From NCBI GenBank assembly GCA_017311185.1, contig JAESUZ010000446.1:744001-808000 (forward strand): 64,000 bases of DNA, written 5' to 3'. The notes under the pieces were generated by a model. That model did not search any database and was not told where the DNA came from. It saw only the letters and a program-made list of their open reading frames with translations. The translations under genes and the position numbers were made by a program. Below, piece after piece: positions 1 through 10,808 of the stretch (position 1 is its first letter; every line of letters starts with the position of its first letter). This DNA is from Proteles cristata cristata (Eukaryota; Chordata; Mammalia; Carnivora; Hyaenidae).

Positions 1-1268
1 CACACACTTCTATGCAGAGAAGGTTCCAGAAACCTGCAGAGAATCCCCTGTAGTCTTCGACTGATTCCAGTCTCTGCCCTTGTGTGGATCTGCTCAAGAT
101 TCTAGCATCAAGAGTGGAGAGGTGTCTTTGTAAACAGGCAGCATTCAGCAGAGACCACAGAACAGACCACACTGTGGAAGTGAGGCCAAGGTAGTTCAAC
201 TCAGCCTGCCAGGACTCACAAACTAGCCTCACAAGGACAGAGAAGAGCATCGGGCAGGAGGAAGGCATCTGGGAGCCATAAGATGACTGCTCTACCTTCC
301 AGAAGTCCATGTCACCTCCAATCTTTAACCTAGGTGCACCCACAATCGTCCCCCCTATAACTTCCCCATGTCCTTGCTCCTCTCTGCACCTTGGGAAAGC
401 CCTTCATTCCCTGACGCGGAGGCTAAGGCCAGTCCCATCCAAATGCCTAGAAACCTCTCCAGCCACCCTAGGCTACGTCATTCTTCCTGTCAGGGTAACT
501 CCCACCCCTCCTGATTGATGCGCACCAATTTTATGGTGTCAAGTCCCTTGGTCTTCCTTAGAGTTTTGTGCTTCACTATGTATCCATGAGAGATACCTGG
601 TTTACTCTTCATGATGGTGCCTGTTTTTGAGTTTTTATAGAAGCAGAGTCATAAAGCATCTATTTTGTTGAGCGTGGCTTCTTTGACTAGATATTGTTCT
701 TTTAAATACTCATTCGTGCTTTCGGATACAGTTGTAGATGACCCGTTTTGATTGTTCCTAGGTCGGCTGACTTACCCATCTTACTAATGATGGGCGTTTG
801 GGGGCGTTTGGGGGTGTTAGGGGCTATTAGGAACAATGGATGCTCATAACAATGCATTTCTGAGGGTATATTTCTAATAATATTTCCATTTACTAGTATT
901 TCCACTTACTCATAACAATATCCAAATGCTATGATTGGAGGCTATGATCCCAAGTTTGCAGATAATGAACCAAGGGCAGACAGATGTTAAGTTCCTCACC
1001 CCAAGTACAGAGTCAGGACTCACATCTGGACAGCCTGACTTCAGAGACCATGCTCTTAACCACTGCTCTCTAGCACACTTCCCACCCACCCCCTCGCCCC
1101 TGCCCCATCTTCTTCTCCCACTAAACTAAGTTCAGAACAGTGACTGTATTGTAGGACTCTTGTTACTTACAGCCCTGCCACAGTGCCTGATGCACAGCAA
1201 CATACTTCACATATGCTAATTGACAGACTGAATGCAGATCTATATACTTTATAAGAAAATGTTGTAAA

Positions 1269-1487
1269 AGGGGCGTCTGGGTGGCTCGGTCGTTTAGGCG
1301 GCTGACTTCGGCTCAGGTCATGACCTCACAGTTCGTGGGTTCGAGCCCCGCGTCGGGCTCTGTGCTAATAGCTGGCTCAGAGCCTGGAGCCTGCTTCAGA
1401 TTCTATATCTCCCCCTCTCTGACCCTTCCCTGCTCATGCTGTCTCTCTCTCTCTCAGAAATAAATTTAAAAAAGAAAAGAAAAAAAG
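1269..1487 (+). mobile_element. tRNA-derived SINE (SINEC/CAN-SINE type)
   Basis: A carnivore SINE of the tRNA-Lys-derived class. The order seen is a GGGGCGTCTGGGTGGCTC head (A-box region), then the B-box-like GGTTCGAGCCC, a CT-rich stretch (CCCTCTCTGACCC...CTCTCTCTC), and an A-rich tail with AAATAAATT. A diverged target-site duplication is visible: AAAATGTTGTAAAA before and GAAAGTGTAGTAAAA after. SINEs of this class depend on L1 machinery for copying. Family assignment is from memory of the cat consensus. Confidence 0.93.
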
Positions 1488-2044
1488 AAAGTGTAGTAAA
1501 AAACTTTTCTTGTCCTTTCGTCTTAAAGAAAATGCATTTTTCCCCCTTTGGAATAGAAACCATTCAAAACTACATTATTTGCTATTTGAAGACTTAAAAC
1601 CACAACAATGTCATGTTTTTACAACTTATTACCAGATGCCCCGGGCCAGGCTGCCCTATCATTAGAAAAAGGGTAACATTTTAAAAGACAAAGAAAACAT
1701 TCAGGAGATAAGAGACTAAACAGCTTATGCAATTGCCCTATCCAAGGAATCCTAGAGCCTTAGAGATTAGATCTGAATTCTCCAAGGATCTGACCCAAAG
1801 CAAGGATCTCTAAAATTCATTATGTACTCCGAGTTTCTCTAATTGATTATCAGTCCCTTGCACACGAGACCCAAGGATTATTCTGTCCTATTTCTCGCAT
1901 TGCACCTACCACATAATGATGGTCCGTTAATAAGTGAATCGCATCTACAGCTTAGGGCCGTGTTCCTGTGTTAGCCGCTTTGGAGAAGCTGGCCCATAAT
2001 ATAACTTGATTTTGAAAAGCACCTTGGATTTTGTTCCAAGTGAC

Positions 2045-2235
2045 TTCACAGTCACTTTGTGGAAGTTTCGAATCCCAAATCTGTCCCTTAAAAGTGAATG
2101 ATGAAATAGTTGAGCCTTAGCCTTCTCATCTATACAATGGAATCTAATAATGCCTGAGCCTTCATTGAACTGTAAGGCGTTAAGTCAGGTAATTTCGGTA
2201 GCTCCCAGCACAGAGCCTAGCGTGCCACAAGGGTG
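2045..2235 (+). repeat. MIR fragment
   Basis: The core resembles the ancient mammalian MIR SINE in order: a 'TGAGCCTTAGCCTTCTCATC' segment matching the MIR 'cctcagtttcctcatc' block, then 'ACAATGGAATCTAATAATGCC', and a tail with 'AGCACAGAGCCTAGCG'. It is strongly diverged, and its boundaries are approximate. Confidence 0.65.
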
Positions 2236-2261
2236 AATCATCACAGCATGCTCATGCCCCC

Positions 2262-2378
2262 TGTACAGATGAAAAAATGGAAAAGTAGCGGGATTAAGTC
2301 ACCTGAGTCACATCATACAACTAGAGCAGAGCAAGTCTGCAGGTTAGACCTCTTGATCACCAGCCCCTTCTTTCTCCT
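2262..2378 (-). repeat. MIR fragment, opposite orientation
   Basis: Reads as the complement of the MIR core: 'TACAGATGAAAAAATGG', then 'TTAAGTCACCTGAGTCACAT', then 'AGAGCAGAGCAAGTCTG'. It lies directly beside the plus-strand MIR and so is a separate insertion. Confidence 0.55.
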
Positions 2379-3059
2379 GGAATGAAATGGAGAATGCAAG
2401 CTAGCACCCGAGCCAGGTCCCCTGCCCCCAGAGCAAAGCCATGCACAAACCTGGGCATTCCTACACAGGAAGGTGATGCCATGAGGACTTTCTCTGGACT
2501 TTGAACAGTCATGAGTAAGCCTTCAATGGTGTAGAATGAATTCTGATGTGTTTTAACTTCTGTCAAAATAGGTAAAAATTTGAGCGCCTTGAAAAAAGTG
2601 ATAAAATAAATCCCCCAGGTAAAATGTCTTCTATTTATTACTGACTGCAGTTCCCAGGTGGCGGCTTCTGTGTTAGTGACCTTGCAGGTGGAGGGCAGAG
2701 CTCCTGACCTGGTGGCTCGGCATCCGGCTGTAGACACTGCTTCAAGCTATCATGACCCTTAAAATGTTTGAATTGCTTGCCAGCACTAAACAATTTGGAA
2801 ATTTCACGGAAATATCTGGATTTCGGGATTTATGACAGGTCAGAAGGGACAGCACGTAAAGGCGTTTCTTCAAACCATTTGCGGAAAAACTGAGATTTTA
2901 CTAAGACTTAAACTATGCAGAAGAGACATTTATAAATGTCAACTAGCTGAGCATTTTGGGAATTGTAACTTCGATGAACCCTGTGTTACTGTGATTTTTC
3001 ATAAGGGCTAAAAATCACATTTCTAAATAGCCTGAATAGTGCCAAACATAGTTTCATCC

Positions 3060-4850
3060 TCAGAATATGCTCTCATACCACCTGCTGCTTGGAAGACCTT
3101 TTTTGAGGTAATAATGAAGAGGTTTTTTTGTCAAGATGACCTTTATGGAGACTGACATCATTACCTTACTGAAGGACTTATAAAAAGAACATGAGTAAAT
3201 AAATAATTGCACCATCTTCTGGACAGAAAGATTCAACAGGATCAAAGAGGTCAATGCTTTCCAGCTGTTCCCATGAATTTAATATAATTCCAATCAATAT
3301 CCCAATGGAGTGTTCTCTGGAATTCAACAAGTTGAGTCTCAAATTCACGATGAAGAATAAGACCAAGAAGAGCTGAGATAGCTTTAAGTCTGAAGAAGAG
3401 ATTTCCCTTTATGAGTATCAAGAATTATGATAAAGACATAATACTTAGTGTGGTAATGGCATCAGGATGGATGAAACACAATATGGGGCCAGACCAGACC
3501 CACACATGTATGTAAAAGCTAAATGTGACACAGACTGGAATGGCACGTCTGTGGAAAAAGGAGAAAATTCCCAGCAGTTAGAACAGGGTAATTGTATGGT
3601 CTCACTCCTTCCCTGACCATCCCGTGTCCACATTCCTCGGACCAGCAATCATCACAAACACTGCCAAGTCCTGGTGAGGGTGTGGTGCAGGCGTGACACT
3701 CACATGGCAGGAGCGTGACTTGTATCACCTCTTCAGATAACATGGGAAATACCAACACCTTCCCCCCCAAATATTCTGGAGTGGCTGGAAAAAGTAAAAT
3801 GTACTAACTTTTAGAAGAACATAAAGGAGACCATCTGAATGTCCTCCGCGTAGCAAAGGGTTCTTCAACAAGAGAATAAAAGCAAGAATCCTAAAGGGAA
3901 AGGATGATATATGAAGTACATTAAAATAAACACCTCTCTGAATGACAAAGGACAAAGTAAAGTGACAAGGGAAAAACAAAGCAGACAAATTTATGGCACA
4001 GACAACTGATAGGGGATTAATGTCAAGGAGTTATGTTATGAAACCCTTATAAATCAGCAAGAGAAAGCAAGTGGGGGAGGGGGAACGAGAATGTGTGGTT
4101 ATGAGCGGGCGATTCACAAGGGAAGACAGCAATGGCCACCAAGCATCCGCAAAGATGCCCGACTTCACTAGTCGTTACGGAAACGCAAACTGAAACTAGC
4201 TGGAGTTACCATACGCTTGTCAGATGAGCAATGTCAAGGAGGGGCAAGGGCGGCTCTCACAACCCCGGCGGGACCCCAGGCTGGGAACCCCCTCCTGGGA
4301 CGCCACTGGTGACATCCAGCGAAGAGGAGAGGCAAAAGCCCATCTTTAGAGACACCCCAGAGACACTGCTACGCGTGTCCATAATAAAAACTGTACGAAA
4401 GTGTTCGATGCAGCAGAAGCACTGAGGTCCAAGGGCAGCAAGACGGAGGAGGAAATCGTTTTACGTTCAGTGGAATTTACGCAGCAGGAAGAGAAATGAA
4501 TCAGAGATATATTAACACACATCAATCTCACAATTATGAGATGGAGCAAAAACACTCTGATGCACGCGGCACGAAAACACGCACTCAAATAGCAAGATCG
4601 CATAGAACAGAGGCAGAGGTTATTAGGGTTACATACAAATGTCTTCATAATATAGAAAAACCATCTACAATTACAGAATGCCAAGGTGAGAACTGTGGTC
4701 AGCTCTGGGGTACAAGGGGGGAAACAGAACCAGGGAGGAGATAAAAGGGGGTTTCACTCTACTTATAAGATTTTATAAAATACATAAATCTGGAGCAAAT
4801 ATGGTAAAACAGTAATATTTCTCGAAGCTGAGTGAGTGGTACACAAACAT
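3060..4850 (+). repeat. Ancient, decayed LINE-1 (ORF2 3' part)
   Basis: Pieces of the L1 ORF2 reading direction are recognisable in the right order. These are 'AATTCCAATCAATATCCCAA' near 3285, 'GTGGTAATGGCATCAGGATGG' near 3450 with 'GACCCACACATGTAT' near 3497, and the 'ATAGGGGATTAATGTCAAGG' block near 4010. Next come 'GACAGCAATGGCCACCAAGC' and the histidine/threonine 'CACC..ACGC' region near 4120-4220. All frames are broken by stops and indels. The 3' part (4450-4850) fits the decayed end less clearly. Subfamily is not assigned. Confidence 0.7.
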
Positions 4851-5079
4851 TTGTTAGGATGAATCACCTAAACATTTACTGAAACTTTAAAAAATATTAG
4901 AGACAAAAATATTAACTCCACCCCAGAGAGCATGATTACAAAATAAACTGAGGAACAGTTTTTAAATGACATAAATTTGATTTCAATATTGTGTTATAAA
5001 TATATACATGGAAGTGTGGTAAAGTGGTATCTGGGTATAGCAAAAGAACAGAATTAATGACTGTCCTTTACTTTCAATT

Positions 5080-5287
5080 TTTTAAATTTATTTATTCCAA
5101 CAGAGAGAGAGAGAGAGAGCATGAGCCTGGGAAAGGGACAGAGAGAGAGGGAGAGAGAAGGAATCCCAAGCAGGCTCTGCGCTGTCAGCACAGAGCCCAG
5201 AGCTGGGCTCCACCTCATGAACTGTGAGATCACGACCTGAGCCAAGATCAAGAGTCGGACGCTCAACCGACTGAGCCACTCATGCAC
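5080..5287 (-). mobile_element. tRNA-derived SINE
   Basis: Reverse-oriented copy: tail TTTAAATTTATTTATTCC, GA-rich stretch, then the complement of the B box and a head ending CTGAGCCACTCATGCACC. Diverged flanking duplication: TTTACTTTCAATTTTT on the left, TTAACTTTCCAAATTTT on the right. Confidence 0.92.
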
Positions 5288-6751
5288 CTTAACTTTCCAA
5301 ATTTTCTATAATGCACACATATTATTACTTTAATAACCAGAAAGAACATTTTTAATTTAAGCCTCCACCCCATGTCTAAAGCAATTCAAAAAGGATTCAT
5401 GTTACGATGAGCACTCTCAATGGCACAAGGCTTGTACATTTCTCAGGCTCCAGATGATAGCAGGGTCACATGAGAATATTTCACATTATTATTTGTATGG
5501 TGCATATTCGAGTATCGTAATAGCTGCCTCTTGCCTCCGGCTAGTTCCCTGGAAAGTATATCCTGAAGATAAGTTTATAAACTGAAGCTTGGATGATGGA
5601 GTCCCAGGCTGGGGGGAGGAAGGCATGAAAGGGTAAACACAGCGGGCAGCCCTGCTTAGCAGCGCACTGTACTGCCAGCCGTGATTTCATGACAAGGCAC
5701 GAGTGGTTGTTCAGATGTGTGGGGTGTCTCTGGACAGATGTCCAGACCACCCTATGGAGACCCATCAGGGGGAGGATGGCAGAGGAATTTACCTGCCGGC
5801 CACCTCCTGTTTCTCACTGATCAATATTTGCCCATGGGACACGTACTCCTTGGGACTTTCAGGATCAAGTTCCGGGTTCCAGTTCTGCCACTGGGGAGAA
5901 GCCACAGTCCACACAGCCCAGAGCTTCATCTGGGTGCAGAGACGGAAGGAATGGAAGTTTGGATGGGTCTGGTGCAATGGGCTCTGGGAGCCCAGTGCAT
6001 GTGGCTGCCTGCATGGCTGTGCGGGCCAGGCCTCACAGGGCAGAGAAGCAGGCAAGCCTGCAGGTGGGTTTGGGAGGAAGTACCTGCCACAGAGGCTGAG
6101 GCTGTGCATCAAGAGGGTGGGGGACCCAGAGTCAGTGGGTACCAAGTACATCCAGGAAAGTGTATTCACCGACCCAACTCCACAGACCTGTTTTGCCCCT
6201 CATATGATCTCTCCCTTGACAACCAACTCTCACATGCTCAGAACAAGATGCCCCCTTGTCTTTCTAAGAAGAGAAGTGCAAGTTCAACGTCCCTGTAGAC
6301 TCTATTCTAAAAAAAGCAGGAGCACCCAACTATTATATCTGTTATATAGTGGATCCATCATCTGGCCAGCCTTCTGATTTCTTCCTCAACATTGCAAAGA
6401 GAATGTTCTGGCATTTCCATCGTGTTTACTACAGGCCAGCCTCTGGGAACCATCCCAGGTAAGCATTAGACCAGCTCCAAGTTGTCCTTATGGGAATATT
6501 GAATCCCAGGCCCCAGGTAAATGCCCAACATCCAGTGTCCTAGCCAGTGCTTGCTCTAACTTCCCTATCCACTCGTACCCATGCACTTCCAGCTTCTGCC
6601 GGTATAGCAGCCACTTCCTGTAACTCCTGTGCTGCGTGCGCGGATCCTTCCGGGATCAGGGTTTGTAATTCCCAGCGTGGGCTGTCCTGAGCCCCATCTC
6701 GTTACTGTGGAAGCAATGATGTGCAGGGAAATCATGATACACATCTTGAGA

Positions 6752-6989
6752 ATACAGCCTTGGATTGTGAGTAACCTGTTCCGCGGGGGTTCCACAAGAC
6801 GAGCAGACATTTCTAATAAATTTTAACTATAAACGAGCCATGTCTTGCAATATGAGTCATATGTGACGCCAAACGTCACATGATCGCAACTGAGCCAACG
6901 GTTCTTGAAATTCGCTTTGATATATGAGTGCTTTGCATTATGAGCATGTTTGGGGCCCAAATTATGCTTGCAAACCAAGGTTTTATTGT
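6752..6989 (-). mobile_element. Mariner-like non-autonomous DNA transposon (MITE-like)
   Basis: About 238 bp, the same family in the opposite orientation as 43437-43663; most positions agree across the whole length. Both termini carry a related inverted sequence: the left end reads ...GCCTTGGATTGTGAG and the right end complements to CAATAAAACCTTGGTTTGC. The interior has no transposase frame. The exact family name is not assigned. Confidence 0.65.
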
Positions 6990-7761
6990 CATTTTGCATC
7001 CTGTCCTTGGGCAAGGGGTCAGGGCAATGTAGGGTTCAGGACTCTTGGCTTATGTACTCTGTGACCCTATTCCAGCTTTCACAAGCTCTCTCTCAGACTA
7101 TCAGAAAAAGTCACCATCTGACTTTGCGGGAAGAAGCCAGTCAAGGCCGTACGCTTCATATCCTGGGCAGCTATGCTATCCTTATAATCAGATCATAGGC
7201 CTGATTTTTTGGTAGGTCTTCCCCATGGCTGTGTAAGATGAGAGTTATCTCTGAAAGCTGCCTTAGATGCACGTAATATGAAAAACTGCCTTCCTAAGCC
7301 TGCCCACCACTTTCCTTTCCCAGGCCACTACGGCCAAGTTCACCAGCCCCCTGTAGTCTTTACTGATAGCATCGCCCCTGCCCCACAGCCTTGCCTTCTA
7401 CCTGCTGTTCGTCTTTGTCAACCATGGATAGGAGCTTGAGACGCTGAGGCCCCTGCTGGGATCTGTCATCCCTGCTCATTAAGAGCAAGAGGATTCCTAT
7501 TGGTTTCAGACGGGTGGCAATCCTCTTCTAAATCCCACCTGGAGGGTCTATTTTCTAGAAGACTTTGGCACCAACTGTCTAATTTAGGATTCCAGAGATA
7601 ACATGGTCTGAGACAAAGCTTCTATGCCCGTACTTTATTGTGGGATTAAACAACACGGTAACAGAAAGAAGGGAAACTAGACATTAAAGCAGGGGAAGAA
7701 GGAGAGCAAAATACAAGGTGGTATGTTGAGTTGGACTCTGCTTAACAAGGCAATGGTGGGA

Positions 7762-7995
7762 GGGGTGCCCCGGGTTGGGGGGGGCGGTTAGGTCTGGTAA
7801 GTGTCCGACTTCAGCTCAGGGCATTGTCTCACCATTTGTGAGTTTAAGCCCCGCATCAGGCTCTGTGCTGACAGCTCAGAGCCTGGATCCTGCTTCAGAT
7901 TCTGTGTCTCCCTCTCTCTCTTCACCTCCCCTGCTCACACTCTCTTGGTCTCTCTCAAAAATAAACAAACACAAAAAAAAAACTTAAAAAAGAAA
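7762..7995 (+). mobile_element. tRNA-derived SINE, diverged head
   Basis: The head is altered (GGGGTGCCCCGGGTTGGGGG, with a G-run expansion where the A box should be), then TTCAGCTCAGGGCATTG, a B-box-like AGTTTAAGCCCCGCATC and a CT-rich/A-rich end. An old copy. Confidence 0.9.
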
Positions 7996-8196
7996 AGAAA
8001 TCAAATGAGATATCCATGGACAGATCATCTGGAACTCTAACTTTCTTGTTACTCTCTCCCACTTCCTGTGCTGATCTGAGCTGGCCATCTAGGACCCTCA
8101 CCCCAGCCTGTGAGCTGTCACTGCCCTTCTGGTCAGCTGCTGTCCCAGGAAGCCCTATCCTGCACCTCAGTGTGTGTGTGCTTCATAAGAATCCAG

Positions 8197-8416
8197 ATGG
8201 GCAGCTGGGTGGCTCAGTCAGCTAAGCACCAACTTCGGCTCAGGTTATGATTTCACTGTTAGTGAGTTCAAGCCCTGCTTTGGGCTCTGTGCTGACAGCT
8301 CAGAGTCTGGAGCCTGCTTCGAATTTTGTGTCTCCCTCTCTCTCTACCCCTCCCTTGCTTGCTCTCTATCTCTTTCTCAAAAATACATAAAGATTTTTAA
8401 AAAATTAAAAAAAAAA
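8197..8416 (+). mobile_element. tRNA-derived SINE with target-site duplication
   Basis: Full-length copy (head GGGCAGCTGGGTGGCTCAG, B box AGTTCAAGCCC, tail AAAATACATAAAG). It is flanked by the 11-bp direct repeat AAGAATCCAGA at 8186-8196 and 8417-8427. Confidence 0.94.
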
Positions 8417-8589
8417 AAGAATCCAGAGATGAAGAAGGAGGGCCCAGCCCTCCAGGGTTTGATCCGGTCTGGCCTGGGTACCTGAGGGTCCCCTTGTGGT
8501 GGGTGTGATGGACATGATGGTTGGGGTCACCAAGACATTCCAGTGAGTGGTCAAGGGCCCAGGGGTTGATGTGCCTAGTGAATATAGGA

Positions 8590-8790
8590 ATCAGGTTCAC
8601 CCACTATGTGCTAGACTCTTCGCTTAGAGTCACACAGTACCTTTAATCCTATCAACCGGGGATGGATGTATTATACTTTCGACAGACAAGGAAACTGAGG
8701 TTTTGTGTTACGGATCTGGCAAGCAGCAGAACAAAGCTTCCAGCCCAGGATTGTCTGAAAAGTACAACACTCCTTCTCCAAGCCAATGCT
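8590..8790 (-). repeat. MIR fragment
   Basis: Complement of MIR: 'CACTATGTGCTAGACTCTTC', 'CCTTTAATCCTATCA', then 'GACAAGGAAACTGAGG' and 'CTGGCAAGCAGCAGAACAAAG'. The element order matches the family. Confidence 0.7.
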
Positions 8791-8970
8791 CCTTGTCTCC
8801 TCCCCAGCTCCTCTCTCTCCCTCTCCATGGTGCACCTCATCGCAGCACGTCTGTCATTCCAAAAACGTCAAGATGGCGGTAACTATTTTAAAACACGTTC
8901 TGAGGCTGGGTGGGGAAACGGGGTGGTCGTGGTAATCAAGCATTGGTCTGACTTCAGAATAACACAAGAA

Positions 8971-9171
8971 GGGGCGCCTGGGTGGCTCACTAGGTCAAGC
9001 ATCCGACTTCAGCTCAGGTCATGATCTCGCAGTTTCTGAGTTCAAGCCTCGGGTTGGGGTCTGTGCTGACAGCTCGGAGCCGGAAGCCTGCTTCGGATTA
9101 TGTCTTCCTCCTGCTCCCTGCTCACACTATATCTCTCTCAAAAGTAAATAAACATTAAAAAAAAAAAACCC
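8971..9171 (+). mobile_element. tRNA-derived SINE
   Basis: Head GGGGCGCCTGGGTGGCTCAC, a tail of AAGTAAATAAACATT plus poly(A), and short imperfect flanking repeats AGAATAACACAA / AGAATAACATAA. Confidence 0.94.
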
Positions 9172-9603
9172 AAAAGAATAACATAACATAAGAAGACTTT
9201 TCTTTCATGTAAGTCCCCTGGACAGGACACTCCCACACAGCAAATGAGCTAGTCCAGTTTGGGGCTGACATCACAAAACGTCCTGATAAAATTACTCCCT
9301 ATTCAATCGCTGTGGCCCATCTACTATTCTGATGTAGTATTTTCACCTTGCTAATTAAACAAACGTCCTGTCTTCCCACTGGAGCCACCCAAGGTCAGGT
9401 CCATGTAAACAGCATTTTTTTTAATGCAGTCTTTGAACCTTCAGTAAGCATGATGCTGTCCCACAGCCTTGAAATAAAATAACGGCGGCGCCAAAGGCCG
9501 GAAGGACCGGGAAGGAGTCCTAGCAGCCCTGCCAGAGAACATAAGAATTAAAGATAAAATCGGCTTTTGTTGGCAAGATGGAAAGAAATGTAAGGGTTTT
9601 TTG

Positions 9604-9630
9604 TCTTTTTTGTTTTGTTTTGTTTTGTTT
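9604..9630. repeat. (TTTTG)n simple repeat
   Basis: Short run of TTTTG units in a T-rich context. No other feature is attached. Confidence 0.8.
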
Positions 9631-9915
9631 GCCTTAATTCATTCAATTGAGAAGTCCGGAAAAAGTATTGAGCTTCTACTTTATCCTGTTATATATTGTC
9701 TTTGTATTCTTTTGCCATCAAATATCTTCAGGCACAAATAGAAGTGCAATAATCATATTTACTCAGCCACATAACCTTTGACTTCTTTGTTTCTGGTATA
9801 TTTTGAGAAAGTGAACAAAAGTTTCCCACTTCTGTCTAATGTCTTGCGCTGTTTTTGGTAGCAGAGATTGGCTGATAGAAAACGCTTCCAAGATTCAAAA
9901 CAAAACACACATTTC

Positions 9916-10120
9916 TTTTTTTAATGTTTATTTATTTTTGACAGAGAGACAGAGCACAAGCAGGGGAGGGGCAGAGAGAGAGGGAGACACAGAATCCGAA
10001 GCAGCTCCAGGCTCTGAGCTGTCAGCACAGAGCCCGACGTGGGGCTCGGACTCACAGACTGTGAGATCATGACCTGAGCCAAAGTCGGATGCTCAACTGA
10101 CTAAGCCACCCCGGCGCCCC
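9916..10120 (-). mobile_element. tRNA-derived SINE with perfect target-site duplication
   Basis: Reverse-oriented full copy ending CCACCCCGGCGCCCC. The 14-bp direct repeat AAAACACACATTTC stands at 9902-9915 and 10121-10134 with no mismatch, which suggests a fairly recent insertion. Confidence 0.96.
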
Positions 10121-10791
10121 AAAACACACATTTCGTGTGCCAGAACCTGACTGGCAGTAGGGGCAAAATAATATATTTAAAGAGAAGCTGGCTGATTAAG
10201 ATGGACTGGGGTTGGAAGAAAGGGAAGTTGCTCAGTGTTCCATCACCACCTTCTCCTAAATGTTCTTGTCCTTTTTGCCTGAGCTTTGCCCCTCAGTAAT
10301 GCCACGAGCGTGGGCAGTGGCAGAGCGAGAGGGACGCGTTCCAGCTGTGACACAGACTGTGCCACAGGGCAGGGGGCAAGGGAACCTCTTTCGTTCCAAT
10401 GGGGATGCCAGACACCCACTGGTGATGTTCACGCGACGACCACAAACGTAAACACGGTCAAGTACTGCTCTCCAGACATGAAGCAGGCTTCCTCCCAACG
10501 CACCAGGCAATCACGCAGGAATCACAGGGACTGAAGACAGAAAGGCTGCATGTGTGTGTAGGTGAACTGGAATGTTTTAATAAAAGGAATAAACACAAGC
10601 GCCTTGAATAGAAGGTTCCAAAGCTAGCAGCTAAGTCTGAAAGCTATCACGTGGGACTGTCAGATCCACAGTTATTAAAACCCTATAAATGTACACTTTT
10701 GTGCAAAGTGGGGGGAAAAAAGAACATAATGCAAACCCTAAAAATAGTATTTAGTAACCTTAAATAAAAAGACACGAACACAACTGTAGAA

Positions 10792-10808
10792 TTTATTTGT
10801 ACTTTATT
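10792..10808 (-). terminator. Paired poly(A) signals, distal SFMBT2 3' end
   Basis: TTTATT on the plus strand at 10792-10797 and 10803-10808 gives two AATAAA hexamers on the minus strand. They are followed by a GT-rich stretch (TTGTGTTCGTGTC, complement of about 10769-10785) that suits a downstream element. Cleavage would fall near 10780. Confidence 0.65.

Larger units (their letters stand above)
1..10779. other. Intergenic DNA downstream of SFMBT2
   Basis: No exon chain, RNA gene or convincing promoter was found here on either strand. The interval holds an old L1 (about 3060-4850), MIR fragments (2045-2378, 8590-8790), six tRNA-derived SINEs (1269, 5080, 7762, 8197, 8971, 9916) and a mariner-like TIR element (6752-6989). 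Apparent ORFs such as 5703-6377 have no recognisable domain and overlap equally long frames, so they are treated as chance. The stretches 1-1268, 5290-6750 and 7000-7760 contain nothing I recognise except a G-run cluster near 792-825. Confidence 0.7.

Noticed and set aside
1269..1370. tRNA gene
   Set aside because: The A and B boxes belong to a tRNA-derived SINE; there is no cloverleaf with intact anticodon and acceptor stems, and many copies share the same CT-rich tail.
5703..6377. 224-codon plus-strand ORF with an overlapping 193-codon frame
   Set aside because: No domain or splice context; equal-length frames in two phases argue for chance.
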